NCBI GenBank assembly: GCA_016705325.1
Contig: JADIYJ010000007.1
Span: forward strand, 237,171 to 301,170
Length of the DNA: 64,000 nucleotides
Direction of reading: 5' to 3'
Source of the DNA: Pseudomonadota bacterium
GTDB taxonomy: Bacteria > Pseudomonadota > Gammaproteobacteria > Steroidobacterales > Steroidobacteraceae
Under the pieces are notes generated by a model. It saw only the letters and a list, made by a program, of their open reading frames with translations. It did no database searches and had not been told where the DNA came from. Shown here piece after piece: positions 1-9,086 of this stretch. Every line of letters starts with the position of its first letter. Positions within the stretch are counted from its first letter, which is position 1. A program made the translations under genes and the position numbers.

Positions 1-1
1 G

Positions 2-199
2 GTTCGAGAGGCGCTGGACATCCTTCGGCGACGCTTCGCCGACGACGGAGCCACCGAGGGCTATCGCAAGGACGGGCCGGTCTCGGTGGCCAAGTTCGAG
101 CTGGGGGAGGGTGATGAGGCGGAGCAGCGCGAGGCGAGGGTGTTGCGGCAGCGCCAGGCTAGCGACGTGATCGATCGACTCCTGGCAGGCATCGGCTAG
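2..199 (+). CDS. AbiEii-like nucleotidyltransferase, C-terminal end only
   Basis: The gene begins outside the window; 65 codons and a TAG stop at 197-199 are visible. The first ~46 residues are nearly identical to the end of the nucleotidyltransferase-fold protein at 39751-40677 (shared stretch ending GEGDEAEQ). After that this copy continues REARVLRQRQ...DRLLAGIG, while the other copy diverges, so this is probably the native C-terminus of the family. By homology it is the toxin-type partner of an AbiE-like (type IV) toxin-antitoxin pair. It stops 16 bp before the AddB-like gene on the same strand, so it may share that transcript. Function rests on the second copy because the catalytic part is not in view. 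Confidence 0.7.
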   Translation, partial: VREALDILRRRFADDGATEGYRKDGPVSVAKFELGEGDEAEQREARVLRQRQASDVIDRLLAGIG

Positions 200-215
200 C
201 GGCTGAGGCGACGAG

Positions 216-2846
216 ATGCTCATCACCTTCGGACTACGACTGGACGGCGAGCATGGCTGGCGTCCGGCGAATCGGCTGGGGATGCCGGTGCTCGGCCCGC
301 TGGGACTGTTGAACCTGCTCGAGACGCGGCTGGGCTTGCTGCGTGCTGACTGCGCTCATGCACAGCGGGTAACGCAGTACCGCGAATGTCTCAAACAACT
401 CGACACGCCGGAACGCTTCTATCACGCCTCGTTCGGCATCGATCCGATCGGTACCTCCGCGTCGCTGCTGGTGTGGCGCGACGCTTGGCATCTGCACGGC
501 TGGAACGGCGAGTCACCGCCGGGTGCCGGCGTCCGGATTGCCGATATGGCCGCCGTCGAGGTCGCCGCCCGCAGTCTTCTGTTTCCGTCGATCGGCGAGC
601 GACTGGCCCGAGTAGCCCAGTTCCTCGAGCGGCAGCAATCAAGCATCGAAGGCATCGAGCTCGTCGACAGGCTGGATGCCTTTCCCAAGCGTTGGCGGGA
701 GGTGCTCGCGAAGCTGCCGGTACGGTCGGTCAGGGCGTACGGTCCGTCGGCAGACCCGACCACGGTGCTGGGAAGGCTCCAGATCGCGCTCAAGGCTGCG
801 CACGACGGCGAGAAGCCCGGCGGGAAGATCGCCTGGACGGACGACGGCAGCCTCCGCGTCCTGCGTGCGGAGACCGGCCTTGTCGCCGCGCGCTGGGTCG
901 CCAACGATCTCGCATCGCCACGGGAAGGGGTTGCGATCGTCGCCGAGCAGAGCCGTTCGCTGCTCGATGCGACGCTCGATGCCGCCGATGTCGCTCGGCA
1001 GGGTTTCCAGGATCCGAGCCCGCTGGCCCCTGCGCTTCAGGTCCTGCCCCTGGCGCTCGCCACCGTCTGGGAGCCGCTCGACGTCTACGCGCTGCTCCAG
1101 TTTCTCTCGCACCCGATTGGACCGGTGCCCGGCTATGCCCGACGGCGGTTGGCCGAGGTGGTCGCGCAGTTCCCCGGCATCGGCGGCCCGCGTTGGCGGG
1201 AAGCGGTCGAGGAGATCGTGCGTCGCCATCCGGAGCGTGCCGCCGACCTCCGTCAGGCGCTGGCATTCTGGGTCGAGCACACGCGTTACGACCCCGAGCA
1301 GGGCGCGCCGATCTCTGCGCTGCTCGAGAGGACCCGCGCGATTCGCGACTACTTCGGCGCGCGGCTTGCGGGTCAGGACGCCAATCGCAGCGCAGCGGCC
1401 GCAACGGGTTTCGCACAGGCCGCCGCGGTAACGGCGGCTCTCGAGACACTTGCTGCGCAAGGCTCGGCCTCGATCGCCCCCACGGAGCTCGAGGCGCTGG
1501 TGGCGCAGTGCACGGCGCGGGGCGCTCCCAACTTCGCAATGCACGCGCAGGTCGGCTGCGTTCGGTCCGTGTCCGATTCGGGCGCGCTGGTGGAACCCTT
1601 CGACCGCGTCGTCTGGTGGCAGATGGGCGCGCCGTCACTGCCGGGTCACTACGCGTGGAGCGCGAGCGAGATCGCGTCGCTCGCTCGGGCCGGTGTGGAA
1701 CTGCCGCCGCTCGCGGAGGTGCTGAATCGGCGCGGCGAGGATTGGCTCAGGCCGGTCCTGAACGCACGTCGGCAACTCGTGCTCGTGCTACCTCCGCAAG
1801 GGGAGGAGATGCACCCGCTGTGGCAGGAGATCCAGTGGTTCGTCGAGGGCGTACGGCCCGAGCCTCTGGAAAGTCTCCTCACCGGTCACGCCGGCAACGA
1901 CCTGCCGGCAATTGCACACGCGGCTCTCCCAGGACGCAGGCGTTGGTGGCACCTGCCGGCGCAAGCGAAGATTCCGCCGCGCGCCCGCGAATCCTATTCC
2001 AGCCTCAACACGTTCCTGAATGCTCCCCATCAGTGGGTGCTGAAGTACGCGGCCCGGCTAAACCCGTCCAACCTACTTGCGGTGGCCGACGAGAACCTGC
2101 TCTACGGCAACCTCGCCCATCGGTTGATCGATCGGCTCTTCCGGACGAGTGGCGCGTTCGCCCTTCGCGGCGATGCATTGAGGGCCTGGTTCTTGCGCGA
2201 GTTCGCGGCGGTCGTGGCGGAGGAGGGCGCGGTTCTCCTGATGCCCGGGCGGCGCGGCGATTACGAGCGGCTTCGCTCGGCGATGGAGCGCACCATCGCG
2301 GAGTTTCAGCGGCAGTTCGCGGCGGCGGGTATCGACGCCGTCGAGCCTGAGCGCGCGCTGGCCGGGAAGTTCACCGGCGGCGAGCTCGAAGGCGTCGCCG
2401 ATCTCGTCGTGCGCAACAGTTCCGGCCAGCGCGCCATCGTCGACATGAAGTGGTCCGGCGGCACCTACCACCAGGACCGGCTGGCGAAGGATCGCCACCT
2501 GCAGCTCGCGCTGTATGCGGAGATGCTGCGTCGGGAAACGGGAGCGTGGCCGCAGGTTGCCTACTTCATCCTCGAAGCATCGCGTCTCCTTGCGCCGGAC
2601 ACGGGGTTCTTCCCGGAGGCGCGGGCGGTTCAGTCCGGCGGCCCGGGATCCACTGCGGTGCTGTGGGATCGGTTCGTCGCGGCCTGGAATTGGCGCCGCT
2701 CCCAGGTCGACGCGGGCCTGATCGAAGTCGCGGCCGAAGGCATCGAACCCACCGCCGAATCGGTGGCGCCACCCGACGCGCTCGAACCGGAACAACTGCG
2801 GCAGGAGTACGACGACTACCGCTGGCTGGCGGGCTGGGAAGGCTGA
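216..2846 (+). CDS. AddB-like protein with C-terminal PD-(D/E)XK nuclease
   Basis: An 876-residue protein whose C-terminal quarter has a RecB/AddB-type PD-(D/E)XK nuclease core. An upstream helix carries GNLAHRLIDRLF, then come D729 in GVADLVV, D743-x-K745 in IVDMKW and the QxxxY motif at Q763-Y767. The first ~580 residues resemble the degenerate helicase-like part of AddB, with no Walker A that I can find. I do not see the four-cysteine iron-sulfur cluster of classical AddB. The start ATG is 16 bp after an AbiEii-like stop and follows a purine-rich GAGGCGACGAG. The stop is 3 bp from the next gene, an AddA/UvrD-like helicase, so the two very probably form an AddAB-like end-processing complex. 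This pair, unlike housekeeping addAB/recBCD, sits at the head of an unusual nuclease/helicase cassette. Confidence 0.8.
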   Translation: MLITFGLRLDGEHGWRPANRLGMPVLGPLGLLNLLETRLGLLRADCAHAQRVTQYRECLKQLDTPERFYHASFGIDPIGTSASLLVWRDAWHLHGWNGESPPGAGVRIADMAAVEVAARSLLFPSIGERLARVAQFLERQQSSIEGIELVDRLDAFPKRWREVLAKLPVRSVRAYGPSADPTTVLGRLQIALKAAHDGEKPGGKIAWTDDGSLRVLRAETGLVAARWVANDLASPREGVAIVAEQSRSLLDATLDAADVARQGFQDPSPLAPALQVLPLALATVWEPLDVYALLQFLSHPIGPVPGYARRRLAEVVAQFPGIGGPRWREAVEEIVRRHPERAADLRQALAFWVEHTRYDPEQGAPISALLERTRAIRDYFGARLAGQDANRSAAAATGFAQAAAVTAALETLAAQGSASIAPTELEALVAQCTARGAPNFAMHAQVGCVRSVSDSGALVEPFDRVVWWQMGAPSLPGHYAWSASEIASLARAGVELPPLAEVLNRRGEDWLRPVLNARRQLVLVLPPQGEEMHPLWQEIQWFVEGVRPEPLESLLTGHAGNDLPAIAHAALPGRRRWWHLPAQAKIPPRARESYSSLNTFLNAPHQWVLKYAARLNPSNLLAVADENLLYGNLAHRLIDRLFRTSGAFALRGDALRAWFLREFAAVVAEEGAVLLMPGRRGDYERLRSAMERTIAEFQRQFAAAGIDAVEPERALAGKFTGGELEGVADLVVRNSSGQRAIVDMKWSGGTYHQDRLAKDRHLQLALYAEMLRRETGAWPQVAYFILEASRLLAPDTGFFPEARAVQSGGPGSTAVLWDRFVAAWNWRRSQVDAGLIEVAAEGIEPTAESVAPPDALEPEQLRQEYDDYRWLAGWEG

Positions 2847-2849
2847 GCG

Positions 2850-5800
2850 ATGGCTGGCACGCTCAGGTTCGTCAGCGCGGGGGCGGGAAGCGGCAAGACC
2901 TATCGCCTCACGCAGATCCTGCACGAGAAGCTTAGCTCGGGACAGGCCAGGCCGGCCGGGGTGATCGCAACGACCTTCACCCGCAAGGCCGCGACCGAGC
3001 TTCGCGAGCGCGTCCGCACGGCGCTCCTCGAGAAGGGCGAATTCGCGCTGGCGAATTCGATCGGGCAGGCGCGCATCGGCACGGTGAACAGCGTCTGCGG
3101 CGGGTTTCTCGAGCGCTTCGCGTTCGAGGCGGGACTGGCCACCGAACAGCGCGTGTTGGAGGAGACGCAGTCTGGCGTGCTCGTGAGGGAGGCCATCGAT
3201 GCGGTCTCCGACAGCGCCACGGTCCAGGAACTGGTCGAACTCGCGCGGCGCCTCGGCGTCGAGAGTTGGGAAGACGCGCTCAAGTCCCTCATCGACCAGG
3301 CGCGCGCGAACGACGTCGCGCACGCCCGTCTCGCCGCGTTCGGCGAACGCAACGCGAGGGACCTTCTCGCCCACTTCCCGGCGCCGGCTACGGAAGACCT
3401 CGACGCGCTGCTCGTGAGCGCGATCGAGGCCGGCGTTCCCGAGCTGGAGAAGCGATCCACCGGCAAGAAGAACACGGCCGAATACGTCGCGCTCGCGCGC
3501 GAAACTCTGCGGTTGGTGCGCGGCGGCACCGCGGCCTGGTCCGACTGGGTCAAGCTGTCCAAGGGTGCGCCAGAGGCGGGACTCAAGGCCGTCGCGCAGC
3601 CGGTGACGGACGTCGCCGGTCGCTTCTCCGCGCACCCGCGCCTGCGGCAGGACATCGAGCGGTACCTCGCGGCGATCTTCGCGTTGGGTGCGAGGGCGCT
3701 GGATGCCTACGCACAGAGAAAGCGCGAGCTGGGCGTCATCGACTTCGTGGACCAGGAGCACCTCTTTCTCGGGCTGTTGCAGAAACCCGCAGTCGTCGAG
3801 GCGCTCTCCGAGGAACTCGATCTGCTTCTCGTGGACGAGTTCCAGGACACGAGCCCCATCCAGCTCGAACTCTTCGTGCGCCTGTCGCGGATCGCCCGCG
3901 AGACCGTGTGGGTCGGCGACGTGAAACAGGCCATATACGGATTCCGGGGCAGCGACGCCGAGCTTATGAAGGCGGTGCTCGCGGAGCTTCCGGCGATGGG
4001 CGGCACGAAGGAAGTGCTCGGCCAGTCGCGCCGGTCTCGGCCCGACCTGGTTCGGCTGGTCAACGGCGCCTTCGGCGATGCCTTTGCGCCCGGGCTCTCG
4101 CGCCAAGAGGTGGAGCTGGCGCCTGTGCGCAAGGAGCTGGTCCCCGACTCGGCTCTCGCCAACTGGGTTCTCAACGGAAGGAACGTGACGGAGAGGGCTG
4201 CGGCACTCGCCGAAGGCATCCAAGCCCTCGTCGCGTCGGGCTACCGCATCGTGGATCCGTCGAGCGGCAACCTTCGGGCCGCGCACTTCGGAGACATCGC
4301 GGTGCTCTGCAAGACCAATGCGGGCGTTCAGACGGTGGCGCAGGCCCTTCGATTCGCCTCCGTGCCCTGGGCCACGCAGCAGTCCGGGCTCCTTTCGACG
4401 CCCGAGGCCGTCCTCGCCGTCGCGTGCCTGCGTCGATTCAACGACCCGCGCGACACGCTGGCGAGCGCGGAAATCGCCTCGTTGGCCGACTGCGAGGAGC
4501 CCGAGTCCTGGCTCGCCGACCGCCTGCGCTACCTCGACGGCGGGGGCGACAGCGGCCAGTGGCGGGACGGCGCCGAGGGCGGTCACCCGCTGCTCGCGCG
4601 CATCGCGAAGCTGCGAGAGCAGGCGCCGCTGCTCTCGCCCTATGCCGCGATGGAGCTCGTCGTCGTCCAATGCGACCTCGCTGGACGCGTGCTGCGCTGG
4701 CGGCGCAACGAACTCGTCGCCCAGGTGCGCCTAGCGAACCTCCAAGCCCTCCTTGGCCTCGCGAGGACCTACGAAGACGCGTGCCTCGCGCGGCGCGAGC
4801 CGGGGACGGTTGCCGGCCTCATTCTCTGGCTCGTCGAGCAGGCCAGCGCGCAACTGGACATGCTCGCCCAACCGCCCGTCGATGCGGTCAAGATCATGAC
4901 GCACCACGCGGCCAAGGGACTGGAGTGGCCCGTTGTCGTCCTGCTGGACCTGGAGAAGGACATCCGGGACCGAGTCTGGTCGGTCGGCGCGCGTTCCGAG
5001 GGGAGCCTCGACGTCGCCGCGCCACTCAAGGATCGCTGGATCCGATACTGGCCGTGGCCGTTCGGCGCCCAGAAGAAAGTCGACATCGCCGACACCATCG
5101 CCCAGTCTGCGGTGGGGACTCGCCTGCGCGACGAAGCGATCGACGAGGCAAAGCGGCTGCTCTACGTCAGCATTACGCGGGCGCGCGACTGCCTCGTTCT
5201 GGCGTTCCCCGCGAAGCAGGGCGCGTGCGAGTGGCTTGAGTCCCTGAATGCACCGTGGCTCGCGCCGGACGTCGCGGGCGACTCGGTTTCGCTGCCGGAT
5301 GGTTCGCGGGTTTCGTGCGACTTCCGCAGCTATGACCCGCCGGCGGCGCCCTCGGTCACGGTCGAGCCGGACTCGTCGCTCCGTTGGTTCCCCGGCACCG
5401 AATCGCGCACCGAGCGACTGCCGGCGACCCTGGTTGCCTCGGCTTCCGTTGCCCGACCTTGCAGGATCACCGATTCCACATCGATCGGGGAGCGCATTGC
5501 GCTGAAGGCCGGAACCGACGTGACTGCCCTCGGCAACGCGATCCACGCTTGCATTGCGACGGCATTCACCGATCCGGGCGTGCCTTTCGACGAGGCACGC
5601 GCGGCGAGCATCCTCGACGGTTTCCAACTCAAGGGCGCGATCGAGCCCTCCGCTGTGGTTCGGCAGATCGCCGCGTTGGAGGCGTGGATCTCCACGCGTT
5701 GGCCGGGCTGTCGGCGCCATGCGGAGATCCCCATCGAGTCGATTCTCCCCAGCGGTCAAGTCATGCACGGCCGCATCGACCTCCTGCTGGAAACGAAGGA

Positions 5801-5996
5801 TGGCTGGGTGCTTCTCGATCACAAGGCGAACCCCGCGCCGCGGGATAGGTGGGATCAGGTTGCCGACGAGCACGGCGGGCAACTGTCGGTGTACGCGGAT
5901 GCCCTCGCGCGTGCCACGGGGCGTTCCGTCGTGGAGGCGTGGATCGTCCTGCCGGTCGCGGCTGGTGCGATCCAGGTGACGGCGAGGGACGAATGA
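2850..5996 (+). CDS. AddA/UvrD-like superfamily 1 helicase with C-terminal nuclease
   Basis: A 1048-residue SF1 helicase. Walker A is at residues 11-17 (GAGSGKT, K16), Walker B is LLVDEFQDT (D329-E330), motif III is GDVKQAIYGFRGSD, motif V region is MTHHAAKGLEWPV and motif VI is RLLYVSITRARD. The C-terminus holds a second RecB-type PD-(D/E)XK site: GRIDLLLE (D977), LLDHKANP (D990, K992) and QLSVYADAL. This is the AddA layout (helicase plus nuclease). With the AddB-like partner immediately upstream it should make a two-nuclease helicase acting on double-strand ends. It starts at ATG 2850, 3 bp after the upstream stop. A 76-bp gap containing GGAGGCGGAA separates it from the DUF6361 gene. Confidence 0.88.
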   Translation: MAGTLRFVSAGAGSGKTYRLTQILHEKLSSGQARPAGVIATTFTRKAATELRERVRTALLEKGEFALANSIGQARIGTVNSVCGGFLERFAFEAGLATEQRVLEETQSGVLVREAIDAVSDSATVQELVELARRLGVESWEDALKSLIDQARANDVAHARLAAFGERNARDLLAHFPAPATEDLDALLVSAIEAGVPELEKRSTGKKNTAEYVALARETLRLVRGGTAAWSDWVKLSKGAPEAGLKAVAQPVTDVAGRFSAHPRLRQDIERYLAAIFALGARALDAYAQRKRELGVIDFVDQEHLFLGLLQKPAVVEALSEELDLLLVDEFQDTSPIQLELFVRLSRIARETVWVGDVKQAIYGFRGSDAELMKAVLAELPAMGGTKEVLGQSRRSRPDLVRLVNGAFGDAFAPGLSRQEVELAPVRKELVPDSALANWVLNGRNVTERAAALAEGIQALVASGYRIVDPSSGNLRAAHFGDIAVLCKTNAGVQTVAQALRFASVPWATQQSGLLSTPEAVLAVACLRRFNDPRDTLASAEIASLADCEEPESWLADRLRYLDGGGDSGQWRDGAEGGHPLLARIAKLREQAPLLSPYAAMELVVVQCDLAGRVLRWRRNELVAQVRLANLQALLGLARTYEDACLARREPGTVAGLILWLVEQASAQLDMLAQPPVDAVKIMTHHAAKGLEWPVVVLLDLEKDIRDRVWSVGARSEGSLDVAAPLKDRWIRYWPWPFGAQKKVDIADTIAQSAVGTRLRDEAIDEAKRLLYVSITRARDCLVLAFPAKQGACEWLESLNAPWLAPDVAGDSVSLPDGSRVSCDFRSYDPPAAPSVTVEPDSSLRWFPGTESRTERLPATLVASASVARPCRITDSTSIGERIALKAGTDVTALGNAIHACIATAFTDPGVPFDEARAASILDGFQLKGAIEPSAVVRQIAALEAWISTRWPGCRRHAEIPIESILPSGQVMHGRIDLLLETKDGWVLLDHKANPAPRDRWDQVADEHGGQLSVYADALARATGRSVVEAWIVLPVAAGAIQVTARDE

Positions 5997-6072
5997 CGCG
6001 CGCACCGTCTCATCGGCGAGGGCCGGCGCCGACGCGGACCGCGGCGCACCACCCAGCGGTGCGGAGGCGGAA

Positions 6073-7299
6073 GTGAGGCACGACGCCGTGACCTGGCTCG
6101 ACTTCCGGGCGGACGACCTCGCGCGAGCGCGCGATTTCATTCGTTCCATTCAAGAGGAAGGAGTCATCGACGAGCTCGGATTCCTCGCTCTTCTGGGACG
6201 GTTCTCCGACCTGCTGCATCCGGCGACGACCACGCTGATGCGATCGGCCCGATATTTCTACTTCATCGCCGGCATCTACAGGTCGCTCGAACGCGAAGCG
6301 GTTCGTGCGAGCCAGGTTCCCCAACTGTCTCGGCAACGGCAGGACGAGCTGAGGGACGTCCTCTCCGAAACGGAGGCGGTCGGCGTCATCGGTCGGGACG
6401 CCGGCATCAACCTGAGGCAGTTCCCATCGCTGATCTATTGGAGCGGGCTCAAGAAACTCGGGATGTTCACGTCGAATCTCTCCGAAAGTGCGTATCAGGA
6501 GCAGTTCGACGACATCCGGCGCAGCCGCCGCGGATATCAGGACGACGACAAGACGCCGCAGGGGCCGGAGGGCGTGCGGTTCTGGGCAGATGACCTCCCG
6601 CCGGCAGGTTTCCTGGATTCGGAAGGCCGGATAAGGCCGGGCGCAACCTTCGAGCTCACCAGGGCGGAAGCCTCGGACCTCCACATGCGGTTCACGTCGC
6701 AATTCCCCGAATCGCTGCTGTCGCACATGCTCCAGCATCGCCTCGTCGGCATCGACTGGCCTTGGGAGTGCCCGAAGCTGCCCAAGGGCCTCGCGGTTTG
6801 GGTCGGGCACGCCAGAAGATTGAGTCTCTTGGTTCGAGGAGCCACTCTGCAGTATTACGCCCTGCTGATAGAGGCGCGCGACAAGCTGGGGATCGAGAAG
6901 GCCGCCGACGTCGTGGCCCCCATCTTCGAGGACTGGTGGACCGCGGCCAGAGAGCCTTTGAACCAGTGGCGCACGAGCGAGCTTGTTACGGTCCCGACGG
7001 TTGCCTCCGCACTGCGCCCCGGCAATCGAGGCGATCGCTGGTTCATCGATGGCTGGCTCGAGCGCTGCGTCGAGGCCTCGTCGGCCGAAGCATTGCTGCG
7101 CGACGAGAAGGCCAGGACTCTGATCCGAGAGCGAGAGCGACGGGTCAAGCCGGCGAAGGCGCGGCTGAAGTACGAGAAGCACCTGAGACAGTGGAAGCCC
7201 GATCGGGTCGGCGTCGGCGTCTACCAGTTCGACTACCGACACGGCATCGGGTCCCGCTTCGCTTCCGAGATCCTCGACGGCATGGAGCGCGGCCAGTGA
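6073..7299 (+). CDS. DUF6361 family protein
   Basis: A 408-residue protein with a GTG start preceded by GGAGGCGG. The N-terminus (WLDFRADDLARARDFIRSI, then DELGFLALLGRFSDLLHP and ARYFYFIAGIYR) is the pattern I recognise for DUF6361. No biochemical function is known to me. The family is typically encoded beside phospholipase-D-like and helicase genes, as here. The C-terminus is very basic (RERERRVKPAKARLKYEKHLR), which fits nucleic-acid binding, and ends in a tyrosine/histidine-rich VYQFDYRHGIGSRF segment. Its stop overlaps the next start by GTGA, so translation is probably coupled to the PLD protein. The family call is from memory of the N-terminal signature, not a search. Confidence 0.72.
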   Translation: MRHDAVTWLDFRADDLARARDFIRSIQEEGVIDELGFLALLGRFSDLLHPATTTLMRSARYFYFIAGIYRSLEREAVRASQVPQLSRQRQDELRDVLSETEAVGVIGRDAGINLRQFPSLIYWSGLKKLGMFTSNLSESAYQEQFDDIRRSRRGYQDDDKTPQGPEGVRFWADDLPPAGFLDSEGRIRPGATFELTRAEASDLHMRFTSQFPESLLSHMLQHRLVGIDWPWECPKLPKGLAVWVGHARRLSLLVRGATLQYYALLIEARDKLGIEKAADVVAPIFEDWWTAAREPLNQWRTSELVTVPTVASALRPGNRGDRWFIDGWLERCVEASSAEALLRDEKARTLIRERERRVKPAKARLKYEKHLRQWKPDRVGVGVYQFDYRHGIGSRFASEILDGMERGQ

Positions 7300-9086
7300 G
7301 CGTTCTCGACGTCACTCGCCAGCGAAGTGCATTCACGGATGCGCTGCGCCCGCCGCCTGGATTCGTGCTCGGCGCCTGCATCGGCACGACCTTCAGCCTG
7401 GACTTCGAGCTCTTCACCGCCGTGCTCCTGGCATTCGTCGGGGCCGACGTGGAAGAGCCCCTGAACAATGCCCCCGCAGTCCTGACGTCGGTGGCGAGGC
7501 TGAGGTCTCGGCTGCGGGTCTTCGTGAACGGCGGGAGTCTTCACCCGCCAGCGACGACGAACCGGCTCTTTGCTCTCTACGACCGAATACTCCGGCCGAA
7601 GGCGATGGACGGCGGCGCTTTCCATCCCAAGGTCTGGGCGTTGCGTTTCGATCCGGTGGTCCGGCCCGAACGGCATGGCGTCGAGCCGATCTATCGTTTG
7701 CTGACGGCGAGCAGGAACGTGACGGATTCCGGTTGCTGGGAGCTTGGCGCACTGTTCGAAGGGACGCGACGAACCGGCACGCAGAAGTTCGGCGCGGATG
7801 TCGCCGCCTTCTGCCGGAAAGTGGCGGCCTCCCGTGATCTCCCCAAGGCTTTGTGGAAGCTGATCGAGGAGCTCAAGTACGTCGAGTTCGTGGCGCCTCG
7901 TGAAGCGGCGCAGGGCCTGAGATTCGATTGGCAATGGCCTGGCGACCGCGTGCTTGTCAACCGGTTGCCGCGGACCATCTCGCGCGCCCTCATGATTTCG
8001 CCATTCCTGCGCACGGACTTTCTCAAGCGTCTCTGCGATCGGACCGACGCACTGACGCTCGTCAGCACGCAGGACGAACTCGATCAACTCTCCGACGAGA
8101 CTCACGAGCGCCTGGCGAACGCCCGGGTCTTTGTGGTCTCCGCCGAAGCCGACGAAGAGGTGCCATCACTGGACCTTCACGCCAAGCTGCTGGCCTGGGA
8201 GTCCGAGGGCGTCAGCGAAACCCTGATCGGGTCGGCGAACGCAACGGGTCCAGGCTGGGGGTGCGGCTTGAACGTCAACTGCGAGGCGATGGTGTCGCTC
8301 AGACCCGGTCTTGGCATCGACGCGGTTGTGAAGGCCTTCGTAGCACCTGCCAAGGACCAGCTGCAGCCGTGGATCGACAGGTACGTCCGCCAGACTGTGG
8401 CTGCCGACCCCGAGCGGGAGACGGCCAAGCGCCTCGAACACTTCAAGCGCCTCCTGCGCGCGGACCAGATTCGCGGCGAGTGCGACTCTGCGAAGAAGAC
8501 CCTTCGCCTCCTCGCGCCGTCCTCCGCCGGCGAGCAGACGTGGCCGGCGGGCATGCGCGCGGAGATCGTGCCGCTCCTCCAGCGAGATCAGTCGGCACGC
8601 GCGGACTACCGGCTCGTTTACGGTCCGGGCGCGGCCTTCCAGGGAATCGAGCTCGATGACGTCGCGGCTTTCGCCTACGTCGTGGTCTGGGACGAGCACC
8701 ACCGGGACGTCGAACTCCCGTTTGTCGTGCAGTTCGAGCTGAACCTCGGAGCACTGGAGGCGGATGAACGGGACAAGGCCGTGAACGCCCGCCTTCTCGA
8801 GGGAGTCGACGCTCGCAGCATGCTGTTGGACGTGCTGGCGGGCCTACCCGGCGGGACGTCGCGGGCCGCGGGCGGGGGACAGTCGGGGGTCTGGCAGGCG
8901 GGCGATCCCCTGCTGCGGCGAGCGACGATCGAGAGAATCCTCGAAGCGTGCACGGCGGATCCGAGCCGCATCCACGAGGTCGAGGCCGTCCTGGCCGCGT
9001 GCGGAGACGCATCGAACATGAGTACGTTCCGCGAGTTCTGGGCGGTGTTCCGCGAATCGCTCGACGAGGAAGGCGCCGGTGTCTAG
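7296..9086 (+). CDS. Phospholipase-D-like (HKD) protein
   Basis: A 596-residue protein with two HKD half-sites. The first is FHPKVWALRF (H110, K112), followed by LTASRNVTDSG. The second is LHAKLLAWES (H295, K297), followed by IGSANATGPGW. Two such half-sites make one phosphodiesterase active site; in defence loci such proteins are generally nucleases or nuclease-like effectors. The last ~250 residues lack a recognisable motif and may bind a partner. It starts at GTG 7296, overlapping the DUF6361 stop. Its own stop overlaps the helicase start at 9079, so DUF6361-PLD-helicase is a translationally coupled trio. No signal peptide is visible, arguing for a cytoplasmic nucleic-acid substrate rather than membrane lipid. 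Confidence 0.82.
   Translation: MSVLDVTRQRSAFTDALRPPPGFVLGACIGTTFSLDFELFTAVLLAFVGADVEEPLNNAPAVLTSVARLRSRLRVFVNGGSLHPPATTNRLFALYDRILRPKAMDGGAFHPKVWALRFDPVVRPERHGVEPIYRLLTASRNVTDSGCWELGALFEGTRRTGTQKFGADVAAFCRKVAASRDLPKALWKLIEELKYVEFVAPREAAQGLRFDWQWPGDRVLVNRLPRTISRALMISPFLRTDFLKRLCDRTDALTLVSTQDELDQLSDETHERLANARVFVVSAEADEEVPSLDLHAKLLAWESEGVSETLIGSANATGPGWGCGLNVNCEAMVSLRPGLGIDAVVKAFVAPAKDQLQPWIDRYVRQTVAADPERETAKRLEHFKRLLRADQIRGECDSAKKTLRLLAPSSAGEQTWPAGMRAEIVPLLQRDQSARADYRLVYGPGAAFQGIELDDVAAFAYVVVWDEHHRDVELPFVVQFELNLGALEADERDKAVNARLLEGVDARSMLLDVLAGLPGGTSRAAGGGQSGVWQAGDPLLRRATIERILEACTADPSRIHEVEAVLAACGDASNMSTFREFWAVFRESLDEEGAGV

Noticed and set aside
2073..4670. 865-codon open frame on the minus strand
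   Set aside because: Antisense to the AddB-like and AddA-like genes, with no domain; GC-rich third positions keep the reverse frame open.
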